DNA of 64,000 nucleotides, from positions 833,990 through 897,989 of the forward strand of contig NZ_VWSH01000001.1 in NCBI RefSeq assembly GCF_008629695.1, written 5' to 3'. The stretch is from Taibaiella lutea (GTDB taxonomy: Bacteria > Bacteroidota > Bacteroidia > Chitinophagales > Chitinophagaceae). The position numbers and the translations under genes were made by a program. Below the pieces are notes generated by a model. It made no database searches. It worked only from the letters and a program-made list of their open reading frames with translations, and had not been told where the DNA came from. Below are positions 42,598 to 51,934 of the stretch, one piece after another. Numbering within the stretch: the first letter of the stretch is position 1; each line of letters begins with the position of its first letter.

Positions 42598-43128
42598 TTA
42601 ATTCAATAATTTCTTAAAAGCACGCTTAAGAAAAAGATGGGTGGTATAAACAGGACGGTTCAACCTCGAATTATCCTGAATAACAGTGAAATAAATTTCA
42701 TAATCCCGGATAAAAATTATTCTTGTTTTTTTATAAAGATCAATCTCCCAATCGGAAGAATTGAAAATGAGACAATAACCGCTTTGCCTGTAAATTTCAT
42801 ATTCTTCTTTTATGGCAAAATCCAACAACTTTTCTTTAATTTCCTTTGCAGAAAACCGGGATTTAATTTTTATCAATCTTTTCTCCATTAACTTTCGATA
42901 TAAGTTATACAAGCCAAACGTGCCACTTAATATTGCAAAAATTATTTCAAAAGTGAAATCATTTTCTGATTGAGTATTAAGTTGACTTAAGCAAATCGAA
43001 ATAAATATCAATAAAAATGAAATAAGATAATTGATAGCACCATCAAACTTATCCATAAACGATTCGTCGTAAACAAGTTTACCTCTTTCAATACTTTGGT
43101 TGATTTCCAGATTTCTTAAAGAACGCAT
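42598..43128 (-). CDS. Two-helix membrane protein of unknown function
   Basis: 176 residues. Helices at about 33-51 (YLISFLLIFISICLSQL) and 62-78 (IIFAILSGTFGLYNLY) are followed by a cytosolic domain with mixed helix and strand (KEIKEKLLDFAIKEEYEIY, CLIFNSSDWEIDLYKKTRII). The domain has the look of small membrane-associated PH-like or restriction-like folds but no family can be named. It is AT-rich even for this window. Alone between the M3 peptidase and the esterase genes. Confidence 0.7.
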   Translation of the reverse strand: MRSLRNLEINQSIERGKLVYDESFMDKFDGAINYLISFLLIFISICLSQLNTQSENDFTFEIIFAILSGTFGLYNLYRKLMEKRLIKIKSRFSAKEIKEKLLDFAIKEEYEIYRQSGYCLIFNSSDWEIDLYKKTRIIFIRDYEIYFTVIQDNSRLNRPVYTTHLFLKRAFKKLLN

Positions 43129-43166
43129 TTTTATTTATAAAAATTCAGAGGAGAAATTCATGATTT

Positions 43167-43187
43167 CAGACACCTCGGAGGTGTCGG
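43167..43187. repeat. Palindrome of the GGTGTC family
   Basis: Arms TCAGACACCT and AGGTGTCGGA (G-T wobbles) with a CGG loop, between the membrane protein start and the esterase stop. The core GACACC/GGTGTC is shared with 12756, 46652 and 47867. Confidence 0.7.
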
Positions 43188-43217
43188 ACAAATTATCCAT
43201 ATAGTGTGTCGCAAATT

Positions 43218-44075
43218 TTACTTTTGATATTCCGTATGCGGATACATTAATTTGAAGGCATTGTAAACCGCCTGATGTATAACCGTTGAATGAATTTCAT
43301 CCGGCATATAATCGTAGAAAACATTGGTTTCACTACCTCCCTGTTTTATTAAAACATCTTTCAGTGCAACCGCATCATTGTACATAACGGTATCTTCGTC
43401 TTTGTTACAAGCACCGACATATACGTTTATCTTGTTTTTATTTTTTGCCTGCAATAAGGAAGGTGCTTCTTTTAACAACAATTCATTACCCCACCAAAGG
43501 CTTGGCGTGATAATAATATAGGCATTAAAAAGCTGTCTGTGCCTCAGACATATTTCCGTGGTAAGCAATCCTGCAAAAGATTCACCGATAATGGTCCTGT
43601 TAGGAGTAGTTTTATAGTTCTTATCCATAAAAGGCAGTAATTCATTCTCCAGAAAGGCAATATATTTACCGGAACCGCCATAGGAGGTAAAGCTCTCTTT
43701 CTTAAAGCCTACCTTATCAAGAAAATCAAGATTATCTACCATAAAAGAACAATCTCTTTTCCTGTCTGTATTTTCAATGCCAACAACAATAGATCGTGGA
43801 AAACGATTTACCCAGGGCTGTGTATTGTATCTTACAATTCCGGCAATATGAAAGAAATCTTCCTCAATGCCCCCGTCAATGATATAAATTACAGGATAGG
43901 TTATGCTGTCTTGGGGATTGTAATCTTCAGGCAGATAAATATTGACCTTTCTTTTTTCATTTAGCTCTTTGGACTGTATTTCCTCGGTTCGTCCGATTAC
44001 AATAGGTTTGGCGGATTGAGCAAAATCTTTGTTCGCGTAAAAGAACAGTAACAAAAGAGGAATGAATATCTTCAT
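43218..44075 (-). CDS. Secreted alpha/beta-hydrolase (esterase D family)
   Basis: 285 residues with a short signal peptide (MKIFIPLLLLFFYANKDFA). Family features: VNIYLPEDYNPQDSITYPVI, YIIDGG (oxyanion region), the nucleophile elbow GESFAG, NAYIIITPSLWWGN and a C-terminal His in PDEIHSTVIH. Relatives include siderophore esterases (Fes, IroE) and feruloyl or S-formylglutathione-type esterases; the substrate cannot be chosen from sequence. 33 bases downstream of the next gene on the same strand. Confidence 0.88.
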   Translation of the reverse strand: MKIFIPLLLLFFYANKDFAQSAKPIVIGRTEEIQSKELNEKRKVNIYLPEDYNPQDSITYPVIYIIDGGIEEDFFHIAGIVRYNTQPWVNRFPRSIVVGIENTDRKRDCSFMVDNLDFLDKVGFKKESFTSYGGSGKYIAFLENELLPFMDKNYKTTPNRTIIGESFAGLLTTEICLRHRQLFNAYIIITPSLWWGNELLLKEAPSLLQAKNKNKINVYVGACNKDEDTVMYNDAVALKDVLIKQGGSETNVFYDYMPDEIHSTVIHQAVYNAFKLMYPHTEYQK

Positions 44076-44108
44076 AAATAAAGTCTTTAATAAAAAAGTA
44101 GTTAAAAA

Positions 44109-44924
44109 TTAATCCCAATAATTGAACCATGAGATTTCATTGGTATATAAATTCAATGTAACCGCTTTGTCAATTGGTTTTCTATTGTAAAGAGGAGCTT
44201 CCCATGTTAATTTATTTAAGACAGACTCTAACAAACCTCGTGGCATTTCAACACCAAACAGTGGCTGAATACCCCAAAAATTCTCAGCAAGATCTACATG
44301 AGCCACCGTATTTCCCTCAAAAGTTATAATTAAATATTCTAAAGGCCTTTCAGAAAACATTCTGCTACACATCGTATCCCAGTTTGGAATTTCTCTTTTC
44401 AATTGTGTAAGAATATTTATACTGTCTTTAAGGTATGGTAGCAATAGCCCTTTATTTTCTTTATCAAGCTTTTCTGCTTCTTTAAAAGTGCGCTCAAATA
44501 CATCTACACCAAATTTACTTTTCAGTTTATCGGCAACCAAACTGTCATATTTGCGCTGATAATAAGGAATAATACATCCATGTCTGGCAGGCCTGCGTAT
44601 CTTATATTTATGTTGTAAAATATATGCATAAGTAGGAGAATATTGTATTTCCAAAGCAAAACCCGGATAGGGATAATCATCTCTTATCACGACATCTTCT
44701 GCAACATGCTTTCTTACTATTAGATTTGTTATAGAATCATCAATCTCATTCCATTTTTTATTAATATGAGCGCGAGTAGTATCGAATGTGAATAGTTCAT
44801 TTGCGAAGACAGTATCAGAATATAACCCGTTCATTACAGAATCAATTTCATGTTGAATATCATCTTGTGCACGAGTTGTAGTTATTGTAAAAAACAGAAG
44901 AAGGAAAAGTAATAAGCTGCGCAT
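44109..44924 (-). CDS. Secreted protein of unknown function
   Basis: 271 residues with a signal peptide (MRSLLLFLLLFFTITTTRAQ). The mature part is mixed helix and strand (ITNLIVRKHVAEDVVIRD, LEYLIITFEGNTVAHVDLAE) and contains one conserved-looking block, RRPARHGCIIPYYQRKYD. No family is recognised. Upstream of the esterase in the same direction, so possibly co-transcribed. Confidence 0.72.
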   Translation of the reverse strand: MRSLLLFLLLFFTITTTRAQDDIQHEIDSVMNGLYSDTVFANELFTFDTTRAHINKKWNEIDDSITNLIVRKHVAEDVVIRDDYPYPGFALEIQYSPTYAYILQHKYKIRRPARHGCIIPYYQRKYDSLVADKLKSKFGVDVFERTFKEAEKLDKENKGLLLPYLKDSINILTQLKREIPNWDTMCSRMFSERPLEYLIITFEGNTVAHVDLAENFWGIQPLFGVEMPRGLLESVLNKLTWEAPLYNRKPIDKAVTLNLYTNEISWFNYWD

Positions 44925-45013
44925 TAGTTCGAGACAAACGTTGATTACGATAAAGATAAAAACAAAATGTCAAGCAGGACCATATAAAACATATTACTAT
45001 TGAACATTAGTTT

Positions 45014-45021
45014 TAAATTTG
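45014..45021 (+). promoter_or_regulatory. -7 box of the luxR-DUF4199-VOC operon
   Basis: TAAATTTG is an exact match to TAnnTTTG, 80 bases before the ATG at 45102. It lies inside the longer open frame that begins at 45000, which supports the shorter start. Confidence 0.5.
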
Positions 45022-45101
45022 GCATTAAAAATACGGCATCTTACAATTCCGGGCTCCTTCATAAGGACGGGCAATTGACCAACAGACAACCATTGAACAG
45101 C

Positions 45102-45581
45102 ATGATAAACATTCCGGTTCTTTTACGAAAAAATAAAGGCGCTATTATTTACAGTATCAGTTTAGCCATATTGCTGTTTTTACTCAAATGGCTGGAACTC
45201 CGTTTTGTCATATTTGATCATGCGCTCGAAATTTACATCGGTGCCATTGCGATTATATTTACCTCCCTGGGTATATGGCTCGCGTTGAAACTTTCAAAAC
45301 CTAAAATAGAAACAGTTATAGTAGAGAAAGAGATAATTGTAACCAGAAACGAACAATTTATCCTAAACGAAGCTGTCATTAATCAACTCGAACTAAGCAA
45401 AAGAGAATTGGAAGTTTTAGCCTTAATGGCGGAAGGACTTAGCAACCAGGAAATCGCTGCCAAACTTTTCATTTCATTAAGCACCGTCAAAACACATAAC
45501 CAAAACCTTTTTGAAAAGCTGGATGTCAAGAGGCGGACACAAGCAGCCGAAAAAGCCAGAAGATTAGGACTTATTCCTTAA
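45102..45581 (+). CDS. Membrane-tethered LuxR-type transcription regulator
   Basis: 159 residues: two N-terminal helices ([19 protein letters not shown] and [20 protein letters not shown]), a short linker ([19 protein letters not shown]) and a GerE/LuxR helix-turn-helix ([20 protein letters not shown], then [19 protein letters not shown]). There is no receiver domain. The DNA-binding domain would sit on the cytoplasmic face of the membrane. Start 45102 is preferred over the TTG at 45000 because of the promoter position. First gene of an operon with DUF4199 and VOC proteins. Confidence 0.88.
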   Translation: MINIPVLLRKNKGAIIYSISLAILLFLLKWLELRFVIFDHALEIYIGAIAIIFTSLGIWLALKLSKPKIETVIVEKEIIVTRNEQFILNEAVINQLELSKRELEVLALMAEGLSNQEIAAKLFISLSTVKTHNQNLFEKLDVKRRTQAAEKARRLGLIP

Positions 45582-45689
45582 AAAGCCTCCATCTTTAGCA
45601 GGAAAACAGGTTTTAAAAAGAGAAATAGCCGAAAGTATGAGCGAAAAAAGGATTGCAGGCATCATATTTGCAACAACAAAATAATTTAC

Positions 45690-46247
45690 ATGATGAAAAA
45701 AACTATTCTCATTTACGGACTTATTGCAGGAATCGTCGTTGCCATTCCGATGCTTTTCACCGCCAACCTTTGCCATTCCGACAGCAATTTTGATTATACC
45801 AAAAGCATGCTTGTCGGATATGCTTCTATGATAATCGCGTTTTCGTTGATTTTTGTCGGAGTCCGCAATTACCGTAATAATTACAATGACGGCATTATCA
45901 GTTTTGGTAAAGCATTCAAAGTCGGTCTTTTTATTGCACTCGTTGCATCCTCTATTTATGTCATCGGCTGGCTTATCGAATATTATTGCTTTATTCCTGA
46001 TTTTGCAGAAAAGTACTCGGCACATGAAATGGAACAATTAAGAAAGAAAGGTGCAAGCGCGGCAGAATTAGCAGAAGAAACAAAGAAAATGGCAAGTTTT
46101 ATTCAGATGTACAAAAATCCATTGGTGGTTATACTAATGACCTACGCTGAAATTTTACCGGTAGGTCTGTTGGTGACGCTTATCAGTTCCCTTATTTTAA
46201 AAAGAAAAGATAATAAAACTCAATTCAGTTTTGACCAAAATAAATAA
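45690..46247 (+). CDS. DUF4199-family membrane protein
   Basis: 185 residues with four helices: ILIYGLIAGIVVAIPMLF, YASMIIAFSLIFVGVRNY, VGLFIALVASSIYVIGWL and ILMTYAEILPVGLLVTLIS. The conserved blocks GVRNYRNNYNDGIISFGKA and YAEILPVGLLVTL belong to DUF4199, a Bacteroidota family of unknown function often linked to LuxR-type regulators and VOC proteins, as here. Two bases separate it from the VOC gene. Confidence 0.9.
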   Translation: MMKKTILIYGLIAGIVVAIPMLFTANLCHSDSNFDYTKSMLVGYASMIIAFSLIFVGVRNYRNNYNDGIISFGKAFKVGLFIALVASSIYVIGWLIEYYCFIPDFAEKYSAHEMEQLRKKGASAAELAEETKKMASFIQMYKNPLVVILMTYAEILPVGLLVTLISSLILKRKDNKTQFSFDQNK

Positions 46248-46249
46248 AC

Positions 46250-46636
46250 ATGGAAAAAAGAGTAACAGGAATCGGCGGCATATTCTTCAAATGCAAAGAC
46301 CCTGAAAAAATCAACGAATGGTATAAAACCCATCTCGGTTTCAATACAGATCCCTATGGTGTGAAGTTTGAATGGCGCCAGGAAGACGACGCAACAAAAA
46401 AAGGATATACCCTATGGAGCACCTTTCCTGACAAGACCAAATACTTCGAGCCCTCCACACAGAACTTCATGATTAATTATCGCGTCGAAAACCTTGAAGC
46501 CCTTGTCGAAGAATTGAAAAAAGAAGGTGTTACCATATTGGACAATATAGAAACCTATGAATATGGCAAGTTCGTCCATATTCTTGATCCCGAAGGCAAC
46601 AAAATTGAGTTATGGGAAGCTTTTGATGAGAAATAA
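46250..46636 (+). CDS. VOC-family (glyoxalase/dioxygenase fold) protein
   Basis: A 128-residue protein with one vicinal-oxygen-chelate domain: GGIFFKCKDPEKINEWYKTH and LGFNTDPYGVKFEW at the start, FMINYRVENLEALVEELKK and VHILDPEGNKIELWE at the end (the last Glu is the usual metal ligand). The activity is unknown; relatives are glyoxalases, dioxygenases and resistance proteins. Third gene of the LuxR-DUF4199-VOC operon. Confidence 0.9.
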   Translation: MEKRVTGIGGIFFKCKDPEKINEWYKTHLGFNTDPYGVKFEWRQEDDATKKGYTLWSTFPDKTKYFEPSTQNFMINYRVENLEALVEELKKEGVTILDNIETYEYGKFVHILDPEGNKIELWEAFDEK

Positions 46637-46651
46637 ACAGTTGTCCCACAA

Positions 46652-46684
46652 AGGTGTCCCACACTTTTGAAGTGTGGGACACCT
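46652..46684. repeat. 33-bp palindrome, copy 1
   Basis: The arms AGGTGTCCCACACTT and AAGTGTGGGACACCT enclose TTG. It is identical to copy 2 at 47867-47899 except for one central base. It lies 15 bases past the VOC stop and may also terminate that operon. Confidence 0.85.
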
Positions 46685-46711
46685 GTTATCCTAAAGTGCA
46701 GACACCTATAC

Positions 46712-46867
46712 CTATTTCTTCTTTCTATCCTCTATCTCCTTTGTTAAAGCAGCAGAAAGATCCTTCAACTCCCTATAAGGCACCGTCGCAGTCATCTTTC
46801 TTAAATTAATTACAGCTTCTTTATTTAATTGAAAATGGGAATCAGTAATACTCAATTTTTCTTTCAC
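46712..46867 (-). CDS. Possible small protein or C-terminal remnant
   Basis: A 51-codon frame from GTG 46867 (starts as KEKLSITDSHFQLNKEA, ends ALTKEIEDRKKK). It overlaps the 3' end of the YD-repeat gene by 26 bases in another frame. It has coding-like composition and an amphipathic helix, but no family. It may be a translationally coupled small gene or the tail of a decayed one. The stop lies next to a half copy of the flanking palindrome (46693-46711). Confidence 0.35.
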   Translation of the reverse strand: MKEKLSITDSHFQLNKEAVINLRKMTATVPYRELKDLSAALTKEIEDRKKK

Positions 46868-47816
46868 AATAATAAGTCAGCTTACCACCCCTGTAACCTT
46901 TTACCTTTCTCCAGTTACCACGCCTGTCAATATCATAAAATGTAGATGTAGACATTGCACCTATTATCTTGCCGGAATTATCGTAAGTAGTGGTACTATT
47001 TTTATTTCCCCATTTATCGTACGTAAAAACAATATGATTATAAACGGAATCTGTTCTAAGCATGAGGCTGCTTAACTTAATTATCCGACCAAGGCTATCA
47101 TAAAAATCCAGAAAACTGGTTTGTGAATTGTAGCTTTTTACAACTTGCCCCGCGTTGTTTTTTCTCGTATAGCTGGTATCGGCAACGGCAGGATTTTCAG
47201 AGCTTCGATATTCATATTGATAACAGATACGCCCGCTGTCTTCATAAACATTTTTAATATACAGCCGGTAAGGGCCGATGGTACCATCTGATTGTAACGC
47301 CGAACGCCATATTTCATCTGTCAGGTTCAGATCATTATAAGTATAGCGATCAGTGTGTATAAATGTATCGGTAATCTGTCCGCTATCATCATCCACATCA
47401 TATTCCAGCTGCATTTCAGTCAATGTTTGCCTATTTTGGTTATAAGTACTGACAACTCTTTTTTCTAAAACGTTATGCTCCTCAAAGACCTCTTCTACTA
47501 CCAGATTTTGCAATGAATCGTAAGTATAATGCGTGGAATCATTAAAATAGGTTTTCGCCTGAACATCTTTATCATAAATATAGTTGCCCGCTTTATTAAA
47601 CAACTCCGTTTCGGAATATACCCATACTTTCTCCTGCTTGCCGGTACTATCCGAGATATCATAAATATGGGAGCGGATTTTCTTTACCGGACCTTTCAGA
47701 TCCCGGTAATCTAAATCGCTTTTGACTTTAGTCTGTGCATTTACTGCATTTGTAATACTTAAAAACAAAAGCACTAAAACAAAGGCCTTTTCTGTTTGCA
47801 GCGTATTGATTGACAC
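46842..47816 (-). CDS. Secreted YD-repeat-like protein
   Basis: About 324 residues. A signal peptide (AFVLVLLFLSITNAVNAQ) is followed by strand-turn repeats of the YD/RHS kind: TYFNDSTHYTYDSLQNLV, FIHTDRYTYNDLNLTDEIW, DFYDSLGRIIKLSS, FTYDKWGNKNSTTTYDNSG. RHS repeats build beta shells in toxins and cell-wall proteins; no toxin domain is visible. The GTG at 47816 is the best start, as the longer frame begins inside a palindromic repeat. Similar in style to the gene at 58120. Flanked by the two 33-bp palindromes. Confidence 0.75.
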   Translation of the reverse strand: MSINTLQTEKAFVLVLLFLSITNAVNAQTKVKSDLDYRDLKGPVKKIRSHIYDISDSTGKQEKVWVYSETELFNKAGNYIYDKDVQAKTYFNDSTHYTYDSLQNLVVEEVFEEHNVLEKRVVSTYNQNRQTLTEMQLEYDVDDDSGQITDTFIHTDRYTYNDLNLTDEIWRSALQSDGTIGPYRLYIKNVYEDSGRICYQYEYRSSENPAVADTSYTRKNNAGQVVKSYNSQTSFLDFYDSLGRIIKLSSLMLRTDSVYNHIVFTYDKWGNKNSTTTYDNSGKIIGAMSTSTFYDIDRRGNWRKVKGYRGGKLTYYCERKIEYY

Positions 47817-47866
47817 AATTATATTGATTTGGATAATGCAATTTATGATTAAATGATAATGAAACG

Positions 47867-47899
47867 AGGTGTCCCACACTTTTAAAGTGTGGGACACCT
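47867..47899. repeat. 33-bp palindrome, copy 2
   Basis: Perfect 16-bp arms (AGGTGTCCCACACTTT) around one base. Same sequence as copy 1, 1.2 kb away on the other side of the YD-repeat gene. The sequence to its right, AAAGTGTGGGACACCTATAC, is nearly repeated at 46693-46711. Confidence 0.9.
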
Positions 47900-47924
47900 A
47901 TACATCTTAATATAATAAAAATGC

Positions 47925-47960
47925 AAAAGAGCCGGACATCTTCAATTGTCCGGCTCTTTT
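47925..47960 (-). terminator. Probable terminator of icmF
   Basis: Arms AAAAGAGCCGGACA and TGTCCGGCTCTTTT enclose an 8-base loop, 46 bases past the icmF stop. T-tracts are short but present in both directions. Confidence 0.75.
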
Positions 47961-48005
47961 AATATTCAATTTAAATATCTAATCTAATATCTAACGTCAA
48001 ATATC

Positions 48006-51000
48006 TTACATATTCCTCCTATACTGCCCACCTACTTCAAACAACGCTCTTGTAATCTGACCAAGCGAACAATACTTCACCGTTTCCATCAACTCTTCAA
48101 AAATGTTTTCATTATGAATCGCTTTCTTCTGAAGACGCGACAGCATCTCTTCACCCTTATCGCCACTGCGTTTCCAAAGGTTATGTACATTTTCAATCTG
48201 GAATTCCTTTTCTTCTGTCGTAGAACGGATAACTTCCGCAGGAATCACCGTCTTGGAACCCGTCGAGCTAAGGAAAGTATTCACACCGATAATCGGAAAT
48301 TCACCTGTATGCTTCAAGGTTTCATAGTATAAAGATTCTTCCTGAATCTTACCACGTTGATACATGGTTTCCATTGCGCCCAATACACCGCCACGTTCAG
48401 AAATGCGGTCAAACTCCGTCAGTACAGCTTCTTCCACAAGGTCGGTCAGTTCTTCAATGATGAACGAGCCTTGCAATGGATTTTCATTTTTAGCAAGACC
48501 CAATTCTTTATTGATAATTAACTGGATAGCCATCGCACGACGAACACTTTCTTCTGTTGGCGTTGTAATAGCTTCATCATACGCATTTGTATGCAGCGAA
48601 TTACAGTTATCATAAATCGCATACAATGCCTGAAGCGTTGTACGGATATCATTAAAGTCAATTTCCTGCGCATGTAAAGAACGGCCGGAAGTCTGGATAT
48701 GATACTTCAACATCTGGCTGCGTTCGTTACCACCATATTTATACTTCATGGCCTTAGACCAGATACGGCGCGCCACACGGCCGATTACGCTGTATTCAGG
48801 ATCCACACCGTTACTGAAGAAGAAAGATAAGTTCGGTGCAAAATCATCGATATTCATACCACGGCTCAAATAATATTCCACAAAAGTGAAACCATTTGAA
48901 ATGGTAAATGCCAATTGAGAAATCGGATTAGCGCCCGCTTCCGCAATATGATAACCGGAGATAGAAACCGAATAGAAGTTTCTCACCCCTTCATTGATGA
49001 AATATTGTTGTACATCACCCATCACACGCAAAGAGAATTCTGTAGAGAAGATACAGGTATTCTGTGCCTGGTCTTCTTTCAGAATATCTGCCTGCACCGT
49101 ACCGCGCACCGCTTTCAATGTTCTTTCTTTGATAGAAGCATATACATCAGCAGGTAAAACCATATCACCCGTAACACCTAAAAGCATCAATCCAAGACCA
49201 TTGTTTCCTTCCGGCAATTCGCTTTGCGAACCTTCTGCTTTCTGACCAATACCAACACCCTGACTATAATAAGGACGGGCAACACCACGGTCTTTATAAA
49301 TAGCATCAATCTTTTTATTTACCTCTTCTTCCAATCCGTTTTCCTTAATGTACAATTCGCATTGCTGGTCAATGGCAGCATTCATAAAGAAAGCTGTAAT
49401 AGTCGGTGCAGGACCGTTGATTGTCATTGAAACCGAAGTCTTCGGATCAGCAAGATTAAAGCCGCTGTATAATTTTTTGGCATCATCCAAAGAAGGCACA
49501 CTTACACCTGAATTACCAATCTTACCGTAAATATCCGGACGATGGTCAGGGTCCTGTCCGTAAAGCGTAACGCTGTCAAATGCGGTACTCAGACGCGCTG
49601 CAGGCAATCCTTTGCTTACATAGTGGAAACGTTTGTTTGTACGTTCCGGTCCGCCTTCACCGGCAAACATCCTTGTCGGATCTTCACCTTCACGCTTGAA
49701 CGGATAAATACCCGCAGCATAAGGAAATTCTCCCGGGAAGTTTTCCATCAAAGCCCATTTCAATATCTCGCCCCAGGCTTCAAACTTAGGTACTGCAACT
49801 TTAGGTATCTGCGAATGGGATAAAGATTCGGAATGCGTCTTGATTTTAATCTCTTTATCACGCACTTTGAAAATATAAAACTCGTCCTGATAATGACGTT
49901 TCTTGGCTTCCCAGTTTTGCAGCAAAAGCAGATTCTTTGGATCGATGTCCAATTGCACTTTTGTATAAACTTCCTGCAATTCTTTTATCAAACGATCTTT
50001 ATCTTCAATCTTACTTTCCTGTAAAGTTTCAATGGTTTTATGAATGCCGAACAGCTTCTGAGCAATATTTGCCTGTTCCGCAGCTCGTTTGTCATAAGCC
50101 CTGTTATTCTCAGAAATCTCGCTCAGGTAGCGGGTTCTCGCAGGCGGGATGATAAATATTTTTTCGCTCAGTTCTTCACTCGGATGAAAAGTTGAAACCA
50201 GGCCCGCACCCGTTTTTTCAACTACTTTATCCATCAATGCACGGTACAAAGTATTCGTTCCCGGATCATTGAACTGCGATGCGATAGAACCAAATACCGG
50301 CATGGTTTCCGCATCTTTGTCAAACAATTTATGGTTACGTTGGTATTGCTTTTTCACATCGCGCAATGCATCCATCGCACCACGTTTGTCAAATTTGTTC
50401 ACCGCAACAATATCGGCAAAATCCAACATGTCAATCTTCTCTAATTGGGTAGCAGCACCATATTCAGGTGTCATTACGTACATACTCAAATCACAGTAAT
50501 CCGTAATCTGTGTATCGCTCTGACCAATACCGGAAGTTTCAAGGATAATCAAATCATACTGTGCTGCTTTCAAAATATTTACAGCGTCATGAATGTATTT
50601 GGAAACAGCCAGGTTGCTTTGACGTGTAGCCATCGAACGCATATAAACTCTGTCATTACGAATGGCATTCATACGGATACGGTCACCCAGCAAAGCGCCG
50701 CCTGTTTTACGTTTGGATGGATCTACAGAAATAATACCAATCGTTTTATCTTTGAAATCCAATAAATAACGACGCACCATTTCATCCACCAAAGAACTCT
50801 TACCCGAACCACCTGTTCCTGTAATACCCAATATAGGCGTTTTGCTTTCTTTTGCCTGTGCCGCAATATTCTTAAGCATGGCTTGTGTTTCAGGCAATTC
50901 AGAGAAATTCTCTGCCGCCGAAATCAATACGCCAATATCTTTCGGGTTCTTATTTTTAATATGTCCTACTTCACCATTCAGTTGATTACCTGTAGGGAAA

Positions 51001-51419
51001 TCACTTTTTTGCAATAAGTCAATAATCATACCTTCCAGACCCATAGCGCGGCCGTCATCAGGAGAGTAGATTTTAGTTATGCCATATTCATGTAATTCTG
51101 CAATCTCTGTTGGCAAAATTACACCGCCACCACCAGCAAAAATTTTAATATGTCCGCAACCTTTTTCTTTCAGCAAATCATACATGTACTTCAGATACTC
51201 AACGTGGCCGCCCTGATAAGAAGTCATGGCAATAGCATTTGCATCTTCCTGAATGGCACAATCAACAACATCCTGCACACTTCTGTCGTGGCCCAGGTGA
51301 ATAACCTCCGCACCATTTGCCTGCATAATACGGCGCATGATATTAATAGCAGCATCGTGTCCGTCAAACAAAGACGCAGCCGTTACAATTCTGATTTTAT
51401 TTTGTGGTGTATATGACAT
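48006..51419 (-). CDS. icmF: Fused isobutyryl-CoA mutase (IcmF)
   Basis: A 1137-residue adenosylcobalamin enzyme that interconverts isobutyryl-CoA and n-butyryl-CoA, with its G-protein chaperone built in. In order: B12-binding domain (residues 9-140; His21 in [23 protein letters not shown]), a MeaB-like GTPase (Walker [10 protein letters not shown] at 201-209, [30 protein letters not shown]), a linker, and the mutase barrel (from about 540). Substrate-site residues favour isobutyryl over methylmalonyl: Phe in [13 protein letters not shown] and Gln in [11 protein letters not shown], where methylmalonyl mutases have Tyr and Arg. Useful in valine and fatty-acid catabolism. Confidence 0.95.
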   Translation of the reverse strand: MSYTPQNKIRIVTAASLFDGHDAAINIMRRIMQANGAEVIHLGHDRSVQDVVDCAIQEDANAIAMTSYQGGHVEYLKYMYDLLKEKGCGHIKIFAGGGGVILPTEIAELHEYGITKIYSPDDGRAMGLEGMIIDLLQKSDFPTGNQLNGEVGHIKNKNPKDIGVLISAAENFSELPETQAMLKNIAAQAKESKTPILGITGTGGSGKSSLVDEMVRRYLLDFKDKTIGIISVDPSKRKTGGALLGDRIRMNAIRNDRVYMRSMATRQSNLAVSKYIHDAVNILKAAQYDLIILETSGIGQSDTQITDYCDLSMYVMTPEYGAATQLEKIDMLDFADIVAVNKFDKRGAMDALRDVKKQYQRNHKLFDKDAETMPVFGSIASQFNDPGTNTLYRALMDKVVEKTGAGLVSTFHPSEELSEKIFIIPPARTRYLSEISENNRAYDKRAAEQANIAQKLFGIHKTIETLQESKIEDKDRLIKELQEVYTKVQLDIDPKNLLLLQNWEAKKRHYQDEFYIFKVRDKEIKIKTHSESLSHSQIPKVAVPKFEAWGEILKWALMENFPGEFPYAAGIYPFKREGEDPTRMFAGEGGPERTNKRFHYVSKGLPAARLSTAFDSVTLYGQDPDHRPDIYGKIGNSGVSVPSLDDAKKLYSGFNLADPKTSVSMTINGPAPTITAFFMNAAIDQQCELYIKENGLEEEVNKKIDAIYKDRGVARPYYSQGVGIGQKAEGSQSELPEGNNGLGLMLLGVTGDMVLPADVYASIKERTLKAVRGTVQADILKEDQAQNTCIFSTEFSLRVMGDVQQYFINEGVRNFYSVSISGYHIAEAGANPISQLAFTISNGFTFVEYYLSRGMNIDDFAPNLSFFFSNGVDPEYSVIGRVARRIWSKAMKYKYGGNERSQMLKYHIQTSGRSLHAQEIDFNDIRTTLQALYAIYDNCNSLHTNAYDEAITTPTEESVRRAMAIQLIINKELGLAKNENPLQGSFIIEELTDLVEEAVLTEFDRISERGGVLGAMETMYQRGKIQEESLYYETLKHTGEFPIIGVNTFLSSTGSKTVIPAEVIRSTTEEKEFQIENVHNLWKRSGDKGEEMLSRLQKKAIHNENIFEELMETVKYCSLGQITRALFEVGGQYRRNM

Positions 51420-51446
51420 AAAATAGTAAGTGATTACTTAAGGCTG

Positions 51447-51454
51447 CAAAATTA
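51447..51454 (-). promoter_or_regulatory. -7 box of icmF
   Basis: The minus strand reads TAATTTTG, 27 bases before the icmF ATG. No cobalamin riboswitch is recognised in the 171-base gap. Confidence 0.5.
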
Positions 51455-51535
51455 CAATAATATCCTGCTAAAGCTATACATTTCAAAAACAAGTTTCCAG
51501 CTATACGCTCCTGAATGCAACGACACATTTTCACG

Positions 51536-51543
51536 TACTTTTG
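51536..51543 (+). promoter_or_regulatory. -7 box of the small gene at 51591
   Basis: TACTTTTG is an exact match, 47 bases before the ATG. Divergent from the icmF promoter. Confidence 0.45.
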
Positions 51544-51590
51544 TTTCCGTAAACATATACAAAGCAAATATTCCTCCCGAAAATAATATT

Positions 51591-51860
51591 ATGGATACTA
51601 CCGACATCTCACAGGCGACGTATAACGCCATTATTGAAACCGCGGCAATTGCACACAAAGATCTTGCATTGCAATTTGGCATGCTCGCAAAGCTGAGCAA
51701 AAATGAAGCGGATTATATCGCAAAATCCGGCCAATTAATTGATTTAATGTCGGGCTACGATGCGGAAGAAGTAGATGCTATATTTATTGATAATCCATTA
51801 AACATAGAGGAATTTAACAATGCATTAAAATTGATTGCAAATAATATTTCCAACCTCTGA
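51591..51860 (+). CDS. Small acidic hypothetical protein
   Basis: 89 residues, soluble and helical (ATYNAIIETAAIAHKDLALQ, NEADYIAKSGQLIDLMSGYD, EEFNNALKLIANNISNL) with no signal peptide. No family is recognised. It has its own -7 box and a strong terminator, which supports it as a real gene. Confidence 0.65.
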   Translation: MDTTDISQATYNAIIETAAIAHKDLALQFGMLAKLSKNEADYIAKSGQLIDLMSGYDAEEVDAIFIDNPLNIEEFNNALKLIANNISNL

Positions 51861-51879
51861 CGAATTCTTTTACAATCAA

Positions 51880-51922
51880 TGTATGAGCGGCCCTGTTATA
51901 AACTAACAGGGCCGCTCATACA
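51880..51922. terminator. Bidirectional terminator between convergent genes
   Basis: 19-bp perfect arms (TGTATGAGCGGCCCTGTTA) with a 5-base loop, between the small gene and the T9SS subtilase stop. T-tracts are weak (CATTT on the plus side). Confidence 0.8.
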
Positions 51923-51934
51923 TTTAAAGATTAC

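Noticed and set aside
50445-50765. 106-codon plus-strand frame inside icmF
   Set aside because: Opposite a fully conserved GTPase domain; shadow frame.
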